Notes under the pieces: generated by a model | Database searches by the model: none | The model's input: the letters and a program-made list of their open reading frames with translations, nothing else | Told to the model about the DNA's origin: nothing | Made by a program: the position numbers and the translations under genes | Part shown: positions 1-12,416 of the stretch, one piece after another | How the letters are laid out: every line of letters begins with the position of its first letter | Position numbering within the stretch: position 1 is the first letter of the stretch | From: Diadophis punctatus similis | Lineage: Eukaryota > Chordata > Lepidosauria > Squamata > Dipsadidae | Assembly (NCBI GenBank): GCA_023053685.1 | Contig: JALIGW010000001.1 | Span: 222,751,434-222,815,433, forward strand | Length of the DNA: 64,000 nucleotides | Direction: 5' to 3'

Positions 1-988
1 AACTACAAAATCACAAAATCAGTCTCATATAAAGAAAATTATTATAAACTATTCTATAGATGGCACCTCCCTCCAGCGAGATTGGCAAGAATGTATAAAA
101 ATCTACCACCAAATTGTTGGAGATGTCAGTGTAAAACTGGATCTTATTATCATATGTGGTGGACCTGTCCAAAAATCAAACTCTTCTGGAATACAATCAA
201 AAACTGGTTAACAGAAATCACACAACAAGACTTAGATATTAAACCGGAAACCTTCTTATTGGGAATCATCAACCAAAAAATGGAAAAAAAACACTACTAT
301 ATCATTTTACATATACTAACAGCGGCAAGAATAACGATAGCACAAAATTGGAAATTAAATGATATTCCCGAGGAAAGCAGTGTAATCAGAAAAATCTTGG
401 ATTGTGCCGAAGCGGATAAGTTAACTATGGAATTGAAAGGAAAGGAAGACTCCGACTACTATGAAATCTGGAATTTATTTTATAATTGGTACGAAAAACG
501 AAAACAAATATTATCAATGTAACAAATGTAAATATAAGTTTAATAAGACATATAGAAATTAGAATAAGGAATTTATAGAGAAAATAGTTATATTATATTA
601 ATATATATGTATACTATGATTTTACAAAATTGAAAATGCCTTATTTCTTATGAACTATTATTATTATTATTATCAATACTATCATCAATATCACTATCGT
701 TGTACTATTATTAATACTATTGTTAATATTACTATTATTACGATTGATTTATAAAATTTATTACATAAAAGACAAGATAAAAATTGGAAATTACATAAAA
801 ATATATCGCCAACATATACTCGCCGTAGAACAAATTATAGAAATTGACAGCTTTATAGCTGTATGCGTTTTTTATGTTTTGTATATGTTTATATTGTACT
901 TGTTAATGTCATAATGTTCGGGTTTTTTTTGTATGTTTGTTTGTTTTTAAATGTAAATAACTCAATAAAAATTATTTTTTTTTAAAAA
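1..988 (+). mobile_element. L1 LINE, 3' part (end of ORF2 plus 3' UTR)
   Basis: The window opens inside L1 ORF2. The frame is open from base 1 to a TAA at 520-522, about 173 codons. It aligns by eye, residue for residue, with the C-terminal end of the L1 at 10735-11625. Both share the Cys-rich knuckle C-x2-C-x8-H-x4-C ending in HMWWTC, and the later motifs KPETFLLGII and HILTAARIT. The AT-rich 3' UTR runs to about 988 and ends with an AATAAAAATTA-type signal and an A-rich tail, as in the second copy. The 5' part lies outside the window, so truncation cannot be judged. The upstream target-site copy is also outside. Confidence 0.88.
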
Positions 989-3740
989 AAGAATGTTTCT
1001 CATAATAGGTTCATTCACCATTTGAAATCCATCTCATATCTACTATTTCCACACCTTCTAAACTTAGGCTTGCCATCCCATTCCAAGATAGGAATTGTAT
1101 TTACCATTATCTCTACTTCCTTTCCCATTCTTACTGCTTCTTATAGCCTTATTCGCTAGCCACAATCAACCTCGAGGAACTCTCCTCATATGCCAGAAAG
1201 CCACGCTGGCCTCTGCCAGATCCTATTTATCTTAGCTTCTTTCCCTGCCTGGAATCAAACCCCGTTCCATCCAAATCCTCTCAAAGGTATGCCAAATACC
1301 ACAGGCATAGATATTACCCACTCCATTTGCCAATATCTTCAACGCTTATTACAAAGCAAACACACATCACATGTTTCTGCTGACCATTCAAACAGCAACC
1401 TATTACTCACTGCATATCCAATTTCCCTTCTTTCATCCCCCTCTCGGGATGAACCATCAATAAACAAAACAAAAAAAACAAATAGCCTCTATAGGCTTAC
1501 GCATTCTTATTTGTAGATCCCTTATGTCTACACATCATGCTCTACACTTTCCCAATCCTTCCTTTCTCCTGATAAAACATCAGTGGAAAGTACTAAACTA
1601 TCCTAAGATAAAGCCACCCTCTCGCCACAGGGTCTATCAACTTACCAGCCCATTTTGAGCTAACACACCCTTAGCCACATCATCCTACCTAATGTGAACT
1701 ACTCCAAACAAACAAACAAAAGACTTCCCCAAATCAGGCAAACTCATGTCAACTTATCTTTCTTCAACTCCATTAACTTGTCTCTATATCCTTCCTGCCA
1801 TATCACCTCCATGGTTCTACTTCTGACCACTTCTCATATAAGAATTCAACCTTGTCGGTATCTCTCACCTATTCACAATCGGCAGTTCATTAAACTCAAC
1901 AACTTCCACAAAAGCAGAGCTCTCAGAGCAGGGCATCTGAGGAAAACATCAACTTCCGCAAATTCACCCATTGTGCCCCTCCTCTCTCTCTACAGACTCT
2001 AGGAAAAAAAATGTATAAAAGGGAAAGAAAAGCAAGCCGCTTCCCCCCCCCTTCTCTCTCACACTCTCTCACAGCTGAATACTCAACTCAGAATACTCAA
2101 ATCTTTGCAACATCGTTTCAACACAGAAACTCACAAATAACTCTTCTAACTTCTAACTGCCTAACACCTCTCTTCACATTCTTCATAGAATGTCTCTCTA
2201 ATCAGTATTTTCTGTCAAATACTTTGCCAAGGAGAAATCCTTGCTACTTACTATAACTAGTAAAGGAGATCTCTCTCATCCCCTTGTAAACAAGCAAATG
2301 TTTACAAACATCCCCATGTTTGCAAACACACATTTACAGGTCTCCAGACCACCTCCGTTTGAGAACTCTCTCACTTCCATTGAACAACAAAAAAAACTTT
2401 TGTGCAAACTAACATGAACAAAAAAAAATCTTCCTCCCCATCAACTGATCTACCAGGGAGTTAATGCCCTTTGCATCTTGTAGCATCTTGAACTTGAACT
2501 TACAAGCAGTGGGAAACGGCTTTAAGGTTTTTAAATCAAAAATATGATTTTGGGCCCTAACCACAGCCCATTTCCCAAAGCTCCAAGGACAAGCCTATTC
2601 TCAAATGTCCTAAAGACATCTTAACACTTCCAAACCTTCCAAAGAAAAAATCTTTATCTGCAAAAAAAATCAACAACCCATTGGTTCCATTCTTTACCTA
2701 CAATATAAAAACATCTCTCAAATCGGCTGAACATTTCCAGCCCCTTAACCAATATCTATCAAAACATATCAGAATATTCCGAAACCTCAACATGTTTCAC
2801 ACCCCACCAGTGCCATGTACAAACACTGTCCTGCCTGCAAAATAATTCTTAACATCTGTGTTATCTTTCAGGTACAATTACCATTGATTTATAGTCCTCT
2901 AAGTCAGATAGGCAAAGAAAAAACAACAACACATTTATACATTAGCAAATGTAACTGAATTCCCCCAGCAGCCATCAAGCCATTTGGCTCCCAAGTAGCC
3001 TTAGGACACCAAACATACATAAAAGGGTCACATACCACATAAATTACCAAAGAAACCCAAACACTGAAACGAACATACAGCAGTTAAACTTTGCACTTTG
3101 CCTTGCCAAACACACTCTTTAAAACAATATGGTTTAGAGTTTCCACACTCATTCCAATGACAATCATGGCCATATTCTAGCACAACTTTCAGGCATCATA
3201 ACCTAAGTTAGTCAATCCCCATTTCACTGTTTTTACAGCACCTACAAAATATAGGATGTAAAAGGGATTCAAAGGAATCTCATTCCTTCCTCTAGCATTT
3301 CTAGTTAGCCGGGCCCCATATCACCCCCGAGACTTTGTTTTCACAGACCACTTTGAACACTCTCAACTACCGTAACCACTCTCACTGCAGATGCACCCCC
3401 ACAGGGTCAAACGTCACAACACAGACAGAGATTAATCAACCTCCCAGTGCCAGTCTACTCATCAATCACGCATCACCGCCAGCTTGTTCAAAAGATCAAC
3501 ACACCACACGCCTACGCTTTAAGTCAGTACTCACCAAAGCCACGTGTGTGCCGGCGCCTGCACGCCCCTCGGGTCAACTTTTATTGCCACTGGCTCCTGC
3601 GGTCCGGAATTGGAGCAATCTCCCCCTGGACAAGCGGAGGCCCCCCCAGGCTGCCTGAAAAAGAGGCAGGTGCACCCCCAGGTCCAAAGACGTTCACTTG
3701 CCCAGTGAGAGAGTCCGGTCCTCCTGGCTGGCTCACCAAT
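989..3740. other. Unassigned G-poor stretch, possibly decayed ERV interior
   Basis: No convincing gene is seen. The + strand is strikingly poor in G and rich in C, A and T over about 1010-3320. Several ORFs of about 80-110 codons occur but share no recognisable motif, and they are expected where stop codons are depleted by composition. The right end, about 3480-3740 read on the minus strand, is GC-richer. It adjoins the LTR at 3741 and contains a GGTGAGTAC splice-donor-like site near 3530, so it looks like the untranslated leader behind a 5' LTR. That makes the rest a possible degenerate retroviral interior, but no gag, pol or env motif was recognised. Confidence 0.4.
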
Positions 3741-4169
3741 TGTTAGAAAAATCCAAAAATCAAATAGAACCAGGAAACCAGATAAGCAATAAAAACTATT
3801 TATTAAAACATATATCAAAAAGAATAAACAGAAAATAAACAAAATAACAACATAAACAAGCCTTGGCCAAGGGCCCAACTCCTCCCAGCGCCTTACAGCT
3901 CTGGAGTCAACAGCTGAGGAGCAGGTGAAACCATATTCCGTGTTACAGGTCTTATACATCTCACAAGTCCCACCTTGGTTCCACCCCCTTACATAACACA
4001 ATACCTCATACTTTTGGGTATCTCCCATTTTGGATAGGCCCCAAACATGCTGACGTTCCCATTGTTCCTTTCCCAGGATTTTTAGGTGCTTCCCAGCAAA
4101 TACATCCTGTCAACATATCCTGTTTTTATACTCTTTCCCACCTTCTCAGCATAATTTCTAGTACAAACA
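3741..4169 (-). mobile_element. Long terminal repeat of an endogenous retrovirus-like element
   Basis: Read on the minus strand, this 429-bp unit starts TGTTTGTACTAG and ends TTCTAACA, the TG...CA ends expected of an LTR. It contains a TATAAAA box near its start, a second GTATAAGAC box, and an AATAAATAG polyadenylation signal near the 3' end. Immediately downstream comes ATTGGTGAGCCAGCC, which sits where a tRNA primer-binding site should be, followed by a leader with a splice-donor-like GGTGAGTAC. No partner LTR lies in the window. Which tRNA would prime is unresolved. Confidence 0.6.
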
Positions 4170-4309
4170 ACTTGTCAGGTCAGTGTAACCTCGCTGACAT
4201 AACAAAAATGATTACATGTGATTATACAATGCTTATCTTCATTACAGATACATTCATTACAGATACATTCAAGATGGCTACACTATGGTTCTTATTACAT
4301 GTCATTTTT

Positions 4310-4400
4310 AACAAAAATAAATTCATTTCTCACATTCTTATAAGCCACCCAACTTCCGTAGGACTCAGGGCGGCATACAGCGTAAGAAAAGAACAATCAA
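4310..4400 (-). mobile_element. L2 LINE 3'-end fragment
   Basis: On the minus strand this carries the L2 3' hallmark GCCGCCCTGAGTCC followed by a GGGTGGCTTATAAGAA-like tail. The same 3' end appears in the longer L2 copies ending near 40760 and 61530. Only the last part of the element is present. Confidence 0.65.
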
Positions 4401-4462
4401 TAAGACATAATAATATTATCTCCTGCTAAATATTAAATATGGAACTTGTAAGTGTGAGGCTA

Positions 4463-4815
4463 TACAGATAGTACTTGACTTATGACCACAATTGAGCCCA
4501 ACACTTATGTTGTTAAGTGAAACATTTGTTAAGTGAGTTTGCTCCATTTTACGACCTTTCTTGCCACAGTTGTTAAGTGAATCATTTCATTTGTTGAGTA
4601 AGTAGCATGGTTGTTAAGTGAATCTGGATTTCCCATTGATTTTACTTGTCAGAAGGTCGCAAAAGGGGATCACATGACCCTAGGACACGGCAGCCATCAT
4701 AAATATGAGTCAGTTGCCAAGCGTCTGAATGTTGGTCATGTGATCATGGGGATGCTGCAGCAATCGTAAGTATGAAAAATGGTCATGTCACTTTTTTCAG
4801 TGCTGTTGTTAAAGC
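4463..4815 (+). mobile_element. Nonautonomous DNA-transposon-like repeat
   Basis: This contains several TTGTTAAGTGA-type repeats and an internal segment (GGTCACATGAC-like, GTTGCCAAGCGTCTGAAT) that I recognise as a common interspersed repeat of reptile genomes. It starts AGTACTTGACTTATGACC. The right end looks truncated, because the inverted copy of that start is not present. A shorter fragment of what seems to be the same family lies at about 31695-31840. Class assignment is tentative. Confidence 0.45.
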
Positions 4816-5080
4816 ACACTGAAGAGATAAGTTATTTTGAAAATAAAATTGAAAGTCAGATTTAGGGAGAGGAAAAATAATATTCATTAAATCAGTCCCA
4901 AAGTTCTTTGGCAAGCTCAAGTGCGCCCCAAAGTTAGTATTTCAGCAACGGACTGGATAAAAGGTAAAAAAATTTGGGATGGGGTAAATAAAACCATTCA
5001 ACACAATATACTTTCTGCAACTCTAATACAGCTAACACTCCCATAGATAATTTGCTAGTAGGGAATATCAAAAAGGTTAA

Positions 5081-5264
5081 CTAACAATCTTTATGAAGAA
5101 TACGATCCACAAATTGAGTGCTTAAGATGTCATTAATCTGCTCAATTGTGACAAGTGCTGCAGGCGGAATTACAATGAGATCTCCAGGTTGTTTTCCTTT
5201 AGTCAATAAATCAAATGCAGACTGACCAAAGAAATAATTTTGGGTAAACTTAAACAAGGAAAAA
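5081..5264 (-). CDS. Possible terminal coding exon of an unidentified host gene
   Basis: On the minus strand a textbook splice acceptor (TTTTATTTTGTTTCAG, 5265-5280) is followed by 60 sense codons and a TAG at 5081-5083. The exon would begin in phase 2, one base then codons. The product contains FFGQSAFDLLTKGKQPGDL and then LIVIPPAALVTIEQINDIL, and ends FVDRILHKDC. This looks like a real folded C-terminal segment, mixed in composition and without repeats, but I do not recognise the protein. The intron upstream would contain the L1 that begins near 5365. No upstream exon of the same gene was identified with confidence. A 60-codon open stretch can arise by chance, so this stays a candidate. Confidence 0.42.
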
Positions 5265-5353
5265 CTGAAACAAAATAAAATTGCAACATTTTATGCAAAA
5301 ATAGGGAAAGTGCAACTATATCTTTTCCGGGGCAATCTACAATTCATAAGTAC

Positions 5354-5364
5354 TTAAATCATAT
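5354..5364 (+). repeat. Probable L1 target-site duplication, left copy
   Basis: TTAAATCATAT here and TTAAATTATAT at 12047-12057 match at 10 of 11 positions. They flank the L1 at its 5' end and after its A-rich tail. The TTAAAT start fits the known preference of L1 endonuclease. A competing boundary near 5327 cannot be excluded. Confidence 0.45.
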
Positions 5365-6792
5365 TGTATTTCAAAAAACCGACGGGACTCCGCTTGGTTC
5401 GCCCGGCTTTTTGCGGTATCGTGGCCGTTTCAGGCAAGGAAAACTCAAGAGAAGAGTACCGGTGGAGAGGGGAAGTCTCGGAGCTCCGGGGGGAGAAAGG
5501 CGATCTCCCGAACGGGGTGAGGGGCACCCTCAGATCGATCGCAAAAGAGATCGTCCCACAAATGGCCGATCGGTAGACATGACAGCCAGCCAACCAGATT
5601 GGAAGGAAGCGAAGAAGAATAGCAGTTTGGTGTATCGGAACAGCGTGGAGTGGAAAAGAGTCTTCTTTATCGTTAAAACAATACAAAAGTATCTAAAGTA
5701 TCGGAAAGTATCTAAGCACGAAACCGAAAGTGGGTGTGGACAAGTGAAAGTGGCGAATGTAAACTGAAGGAGAAGGTGGAAAAGTAAGTGATAGAGTGGA
5801 CTGAGGAAGTTGAATAGAAAAGGGACTTTTGGACTCTTGGCTTGAAAAAGCGGTAAAAGAGGAAAGATCCCGAGAAGGAAGGAGGAAATTCTGGACTTGG
5901 AGGTGGAAAGTTTACGAGAAAGGATTTGGTCTGGTGACGGAAGAAAGTTGGAGAGTAATTGGTCAGACGGAGATTTGTTTTGAGGGACAGTGACTGAACG
6001 AAATAGAAGGGCGACATCTTGGAAGCGGTTGGTAATATAAAGTGCTTAGAATTGGGAACAGGAAAAAAAATACTTAGACTCTAAGGTGGAAGAGGAACCG
6101 AATCCCTAAAGCTGTTTTCTGATTTTCTTTTTCTTCTTTTTTTTTTCTTCTCATTATTGTATTTTGGAAAAACAACTCCATACAACTGGGACAGTGACCC
6201 TCGCCTTTTTTTTTCTCTCCTCCCCCCCTTTTTTTTGCTGTTTTTTGGAATTTTTTTTTGAGGATATTGCCGTGCTACTGTGCTCCGGTCTTACTTTGTT
6301 ATCAAACTATTTCATTTTTTTTTCTTTGTTCTATCGGGCCCTTTGTCTTTTTTTTTCCTGATTGTTGTTTTTCTTTTTTACATCAAATTGTCTTTTGGGA
6401 GATGATATTTAACTAGTTTATTTATAGTACAATACAGAGATTGCTTTTTCTTTCTTTCTTTTTTTTCTTTTCCTTTTTTTTGGTCTTACTTTTCAACTAA
6501 CACTTGATAGTTAAAATAAGAATTACTATATTAGCATAATTAGGTAGAGGATTTTTTTTTCTTTTGTACTGTCCTACGTGTGTGGAAACCTATTTTTCTC
6601 TTAAAGTGTGTGTAGAATATTCTTCATTATTATTATTGACTGAGTAATTAGACATTTGTGCAAGTAAATTAAGCTTTGTTCATAGAGTGATGAATATATA
6701 GGTTTGGATCATAGAAGAGAAATCAAAATAGATATACTGACGAACTTTGAAATTATACGCCAAAGTGGGATACCCCATTAAAATTGTTACAA

Positions 6793-7878
6793 ATGTCAAC
6801 TAAAACAACGATAGTGACCAAAGGAGGGAAAAAACAACCAGTGGCCCTAAGCTCCCCCGCGGGGCAAAGGTCATTAGATAGCATGTTGACGGAAGATAAA
6901 GGAGCAGCTGTGTCGTCAGGAAGTCAACAGGGACCAGAAGTATCAATGAATACATTGCAGGAGATAATCCTGAGAATGCAAGATAATATTACTAAAAGTA
7001 TTGATGGAGTTAAAAATGAAATGAGTGAAGTTAAAAATAACATGGTCAAAATAGATGATAGGGTAGGTGAGATACAAGCGGCTTTATCAAAAAATGAACA
7101 AGAAATAAAAGAAGTTAAAGTGAGAACAGAGATAACAGAAAAAAGATTAGATAAAACTGAAGACAGGCTGGAAATTATAAACAAAAATCTGGAAGAAGCT
7201 ATTGCTCATTTGGAGTTGGAACGATTGGCCTTTTACATAAGATTACAAAATATAGAGGAGTCAAAGGAGGAGAATCTTCCAGAGTTAATTGCACAGATAC
7301 TAGGGGAAGTCCTAGGCAGACAAAAAGAGGAAATCATAAGTGAATTGGACGAAGTTTATAGAATCAACACAAGCTACGTGAGACGACATAGACATCCGAG
7401 AGAAATTCACGTGAGATTTCTAAGGAGACAGATGAGGGAGGAGATTTTGAATACTGTAAGGGGAGAATCCTTAACCTACAAGGGTAAAGAAATATTAATC
7501 TTAAAACAAATCCCTCGCAGAATCAGGGAAAAAAGAAGAACTTACAACTTTCTCTCAACAAAACTTATTCGACACAGAATTCTCTTCAGGTGGCTTATCC
7601 CAGAAGGGATGTTAATAACTTGGAGAGAGAAAAAGTACAGAATTGACACATTAGAAAAGGCACAGGAATTTCATGATCTTATAATGGCGGGCGAAGAACA
7701 ATATAGTAGGGAAGAAATAGTTAATCAGAGTCAGGAGAACTTAGATATTGGAGCCCAATTAGAAGATCAAGATATAAGGAATGGTAGGGAAGTGGAAAGG
7801 TATGGCAGAGAAGGGGCAAGGACAAGGACACCAATCGAAACAAGGTCCAAAGGGGCACTCAAATCAGACAATAAGTAA
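6793..7878 (+). CDS. L1 ORF1 protein (RNA-binding chaperone)
   Basis: This intact ORF has 361 codons from the ATG at 6793; an in-frame TTG at 6784 is not needed. L1 ORF1p is a trimeric RNA-binding protein that coats the element's RNA. The order of parts fits the family. A basic, disordered N terminus (residues 1-45) is followed by a long heptad-rich coiled coil (about 50-145, with runs such as ITEKRLDKTEDRLEIINKNL). Then comes the RRM-like core (about 150-235, with the IHVRF strand), and a C-terminal domain (about 240-310, with LILKQIPRRIREKRRTYNFL). The tail is Glu/Arg-rich. It ends two bases before the readable start of ORF2. It resembles the ORF1 of the element at 25980-27143. Confidence 0.85.
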   Translation: MSTKTTIVTKGGKKQPVALSSPAGQRSLDSMLTEDKGAAVSSGSQQGPEVSMNTLQEIILRMQDNITKSIDGVKNEMSEVKNNMVKIDDRVGEIQAALSKNEQEIKEVKVRTEITEKRLDKTEDRLEIINKNLEEAIAHLELERLAFYIRLQNIEESKEENLPELIAQILGEVLGRQKEEIISELDEVYRINTSYVRRHRHPREIHVRFLRRQMREEILNTVRGESLTYKGKEILILKQIPRRIREKRRTYNFLSTKLIRHRILFRWLIPEGMLITWREKKYRIDTLEKAQEFHDLIMAGEEQYSREEIVNQSQENLDIGAQLEDQDIRNGREVERYGREGARTRTPIETRSKGALKSDNK

Positions 7879-7879
7879 G

Positions 7880-10800
7880 GGAATAGAGGAACAGGAAACA
7901 AACATTCTATCGGTTAACATCAATGGTTTGAACTCAGTCATAAAGAGAAAACATGTATTGTTGGATCTGCAAAGACAAAAATTAGATATAATTTGTTTAC
8001 AAGAGACACATATAAAAAAGAAATATGAGAACTTGTTAGAATGCTCAAAACTAGGGAATCTATTCTGTTCATCGGCACAAACGAAGAAAAGAGGAATTGC
8101 GATTTACGTTAAAAATTGGTTAAACCCTAAACTAACATATACAGATGAAGAGGGCAGAATATTAATGGTTGAGATAATAAAGGGAGGGGAAAAATTTTAC
8201 TTGTAGGAATTTATGCGCCCAATCAAAAGCAAAAATTTTTTTACCTTAAATTGCACAAGAAAATAGTGGAAATGAATTGGCAAAATATATGTATATTAGG
8301 AGATTTTAACGCAGTAGCCAACAGTAAAATGGACTACAAAAGTTTATATAGGAAGAGTAATAGAAGACAGCTCCCAATTACATTTATGAATATGGTTAAA
8401 GAATTGGATTTACATGATGTTTGGCGGAAACAGAATATTCAGAAACAACAATACACGTTTTACTCGCATTCCCATAGATCCTGGTCACGCATCGACATGG
8501 TTTGGACAAATTTAACATTAAGTATGGATACCTCAAGTATAGAGATTGTACCTAATAGATGGGCCGACCATCACCCAGTCTTAATAAAATGGAAAGGGAA
8601 AACATGGAAGAGAACTAGATGGACACTGAATCAAAATATACTACAGGAAAAGGAATATCTACAAAAATTAGAGAAAGAACTGGGCTACTTCTTTATGGAA
8701 AATGTTAAGGAACAAACATCAATGCAAAATGTTTGGGATACGATGAAGGCGTATGTGAGAGGGTTGTCAATTGCATATATAGCAAAGAAGAATAAGATCC
8801 AAAAAGAAAAAATAAACACATTAAATAAGGAATTAAAAGATCAAGAAACTCTATTGCAAAGTGACCCATCAAACGATAAACAGAGAGAAAAGTTGGATTT
8901 AATAAAACATAAAATAAATTTGATAGCTCAGGAAGAAGTAGCCCAGAATATTTAAAAAATGAAACAAAATTACTTTGAACAGGCAAATAAAACTGGGAGA
9001 TGGTTGGCACACAAATTAAGAAAAGAGAATAAGAAAAGAACAATACAACAACTCTTGGATGAAGGAGGGATTCTAAGGCACGGAATAGAAGAAAAGAAAA
9101 GGATTGTCCAAGACTTCTACAAGAAACTATACAAATCGGATGGAATCGAAGAGGAAGATATAAAATTATATTTAACTAACCGGAAATTGCCAATCTTGTC
9201 GGAGGAGGATCAAATGATGCTAAACAGGGAAATTACATCAACAGAATTAAAAAAGGCTATTCAAAAACAGAAAAATAATAAAACTCCGGGACCAGACGGG
9301 CTTCCATCGGAAATATACAAGATATTGCAAAACATTCTCGAAGAAAAAATATTAGAATTATATAACTATGCGCTTGACAATGCAAAAATGCCTAAATCCT
9401 GGGGGGAGGCGTACATCACCCTGATACCTAAAGAAGATTCGGAAAATTGTCAAATTAAAAACTATAGACCCATATCTCTTTTGAACGCAGACTATAAAAT
9501 TTTTGTAACAATTTTGGCAGAAAGACTAAAAATAATATTAAACAAAAATATACATTCGGACCAAAACGGCTTTCTACCCAAAAGACAAATTCGCAACAAT
9601 ACAAGAATAATTATGGATGTCTTAGAATACTATGAAACACGATCTGATAAACAATTGGCATTGATATTTATAGACGCACAAAAAGCATTTGATAATCTTG
9701 ATTGGAAATTCTTAATTACACAATTAAAAATGATGCAATTCAGCGAGAAATTTATTGGAACAATAAAATCAATATACACACAACAGACAGCAAACATTCT
9801 GGTCAACGGAGATATGACAGAGAAAATAAATATTAGTAAAGGTGTCAGGCAAGGATGTCCGCTCTCCCCTCTATTATTTATTTTGTCTCTAGAAATACTT
9901 TTAAATCAGATAAGAGTAAATCAAGAAATTAAGGGTTTGACCATTAAAAAAGAACAATACAAAACTCAAGCCTTCGCGGACGATATGGTGTTTATAATTG
10001 AGGATCCCCATAGTTCAGGCCCAAAACTATTAACAGATATAGAAGAATTTGGAAAAGTAGCCGGTTTAAAAATTAATAGGGATAAAACAAAAATGATAAC
10101 AAAAAACCTCTCTACAAAACAGAAAGAAGATTTAGAGAAAATAATGGGACTAAAGATAGCAAAAAAAATTAAATATCTGGGGATTTGGTTGACAGCCAAA
10201 TGTGCTTCAATAAGGGAGGATAATTATACAAAACTACTACAAAAAATAAAGAAAGATTTGACAAACTGGTCCAAACTACAAATATCACTTATCGGTAGAA
10301 TATCAGCTGTTAAAATGAATATTCTACCCAAAATTCTTTACCTCTTTCAAGTAGCCCCAATAAAAATCCCAAATACTTTTTATACAAAACTAGACAAATC
10401 AATTCGGAACTTTATTTGGAACGGCAAGAAACCAAGAATAAAATACAAGCTATTACAAGACAAAAGGAAACAGGGAGGATTTGGACTCCCTGACTGGAAA
10501 ATTTATCATCAAGCGGCAGCTGCAGCTTGGATTAAAGATTGGATAAACTTGATGAATAAAAGAATATTAACTATTGAGGGCTACGACTTACAACTGGGGT
10601 GGCATAACTATTTGTGGAACGAAGGCAATAAAAAGCATACTTACTTCCAGAAGCACCATATTCGAGGGTCATTAATAAGTGAGTGGAGAGAAATTAGGAA
10701 ATATTATTCCCAAACTCCAAAATAGATATCTCCGATGGAGGCCACAGCGTACCCTAACTTATTCAATCTGGACAAAAAGATTACATACAACCAACTACTA

Positions 10801-11625
10801 GATGATCAAAACAACTTAAAAACTAGAGAAGATTTGGCTTTGATGGGTATAAATCTAGAATGGTGGTCCTACTTGCAAATTCAAACTAAATATAAAAAAG
10901 ACTCAACACAATTTGGCTTTCAAAACAAATATCAAGATTTGGACAAAATTCTATTGGGACCAGAGGAAAAAACTATCACAAAATTATACAACTGTTTATT
11001 GGAATCGAAAATGGAGGAAGAAAAAGTTAAAGAGGTGATGATAAAATGGGCACAAAATTTTGGGTATTCAATTGACTTGGACAGATGGGAGAAAATTTGG
11101 GATTGGAATTTTAAGCTAACGATGTCTGCAGCATACAAAGAGAATATATATAAAATGTTTTATCGGTGGCATCTATCTCCGACAAGATTGGCAAAAATTT
11201 CCTCCAAATCATCAGCAAAGTGCTGGAAATGTAAAAAAGAACTGGGCACGTACTACCACATGTGGTGGACGTGCCCAGAGGCCAGGATCTACTGGAAAAG
11301 AATTCGGAAATGGCTGACTGAAATGATAGCGGAGAAAATAGAACTAAAACCAGAAACATTCCTCCTAGGCATTATAGATGATAAAATAAATAAAAACAAT
11401 CAATACAAAACAATGATACATATTTTAACAGCGGCAAGGATTACCTATGCTCAAATGTGGAGAAAAGAAGTAGTCCCAACCAATTTAATGGTCATAAATA
11501 AGATATTTGAATGTGCCAAAATGAGCAGACTAACCATGCGAATAAAGGATAAAGAAGAAACAGAATTTGATAAAATCTGGGAAACCTTTTACATCTGGTT
11601 GAATCGTAAAAATACAACAAAATAG
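7880..11625 (+). pseudogene. L1 ORF2 (endonuclease-reverse transcriptase), broken
   Basis: The APE-type endonuclease begins NILSVNINGLNS (about 7901) and keeps LQETH, GDFNAV, SRIDMVW and ADHHPV. The reverse transcriptase follows, with TPGPDGLPSEIYK (about 9283), a YRPISLLNADYKI block, IFIDAQKAFDNLDW, GVRQGCPLSPLLF and the catalytic box FADD (about 9976). The C-terminal domain has a Cys/His knuckle C-x2-C-x8-H-x4-C near 11220-11280. Lesions: a frameshift near 8190-8215 moves the endonuclease from one frame to another, an in-frame TAA lies at 8953-8955, and an in-frame TAG lies at 10723-10725. The reading is otherwise continuous to 11625. No clear ATG starts ORF2. Confidence 0.88.
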
Positions 11626-12046
11626 CAGGTTCTTGGATTGCGAGGATGGACTATATTATACTTGTTCTACTTTGTGACCTTTCTCTTCGTTCTTTTACTC
11701 TTTTAAGGATAGCTGTAAAATAGAAGAGATATATGTAGAGATATAAATATACATATATATGTGTGTGTATATATATAGAAAGATATCTAGAAAGATAAAA
11801 TATATGCTAAACTGCTTAAAGTATAATTAATTATATTGTTGTATGTGAGATGTCAAGTCTTTGGTTTGTTTTTTCTGTGGGTTTTGTTAGTTTTGTACAA
11901 TATATCGTTTATAAAATTTACATACATTTTTGTATATATGTAGTTATGTTTATATATGTTTTGTCTGTTTTTTGATGTTTTATGTATTTTTAAATTTACT
12001 CAATAAAAATTATTTTTTTAAAAAAATTAAAAAAAACAAAAAACCA

Positions 12047-12057
12047 ATTAAATTATA
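12047..12057 (+). repeat. Probable L1 target-site duplication, right copy
   Basis: TTAAATTATAT follows the A-rich tail of the L1 and pairs with the near-identical segment at 5354-5364. Confidence 0.45.
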
Positions 12058-12416
12058 TCTTTGAGGCTCCAATTAAAACATTTGCAAAAAGAAACTAATG
12101 CTGCAGCAACATTAATCTAACACAATGTGGGACTATTCAACATTCATTGCAGTAAAACTGTCTGAATGATTTACTGCAAGCACAATAAATGCAAGCTTTT
12201 CCTGATCAAGGAGGCATATACGGTTCAGTAGCCTTCTGCCTGATATTTTGGAAATGCTTGATGAGGTTTGCCAAAAACAGGCACCTTTCCAAATGCCCAA
12301 TAGGAGCATTCAGAAGCCTGTAAAGTAGCAACAGGTAAAACAATCTGGGCATCAACTAAAACAAAGGGTCCAGACCCATACAATTGATCAAGAATGAAAA
12401 AAAACCCCTGAATGAA

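Larger units (their letters stand above)
5365..12046 (+). mobile_element. Nearly full-length L1 LINE, inactive
   Basis: In order it holds a GC-rich then AT-rich 5' UTR (about 5365-6790), ORF1 (6793-7878), ORF2 (about 7880-11625), and a 3' UTR ending in AATAAAAATTATT and an A-rich tail near 12040. The layout and the 6.7-kb length are those of a complete vertebrate L1. The 5' UTR between about 6120 and 6480 is unusually T-rich. ORF1 is intact, whereas ORF2 has one frameshift and two in-frame stops. The element therefore cannot encode its own reverse transcriptase, although its structure is otherwise complete. Confidence 0.88.

Noticed and set aside
1190..2256. Plus-strand ORFs of 80-108 codons
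   Set aside because: Base composition (few G) makes such frames common. They have no motifs, splice signals or conservation clues.
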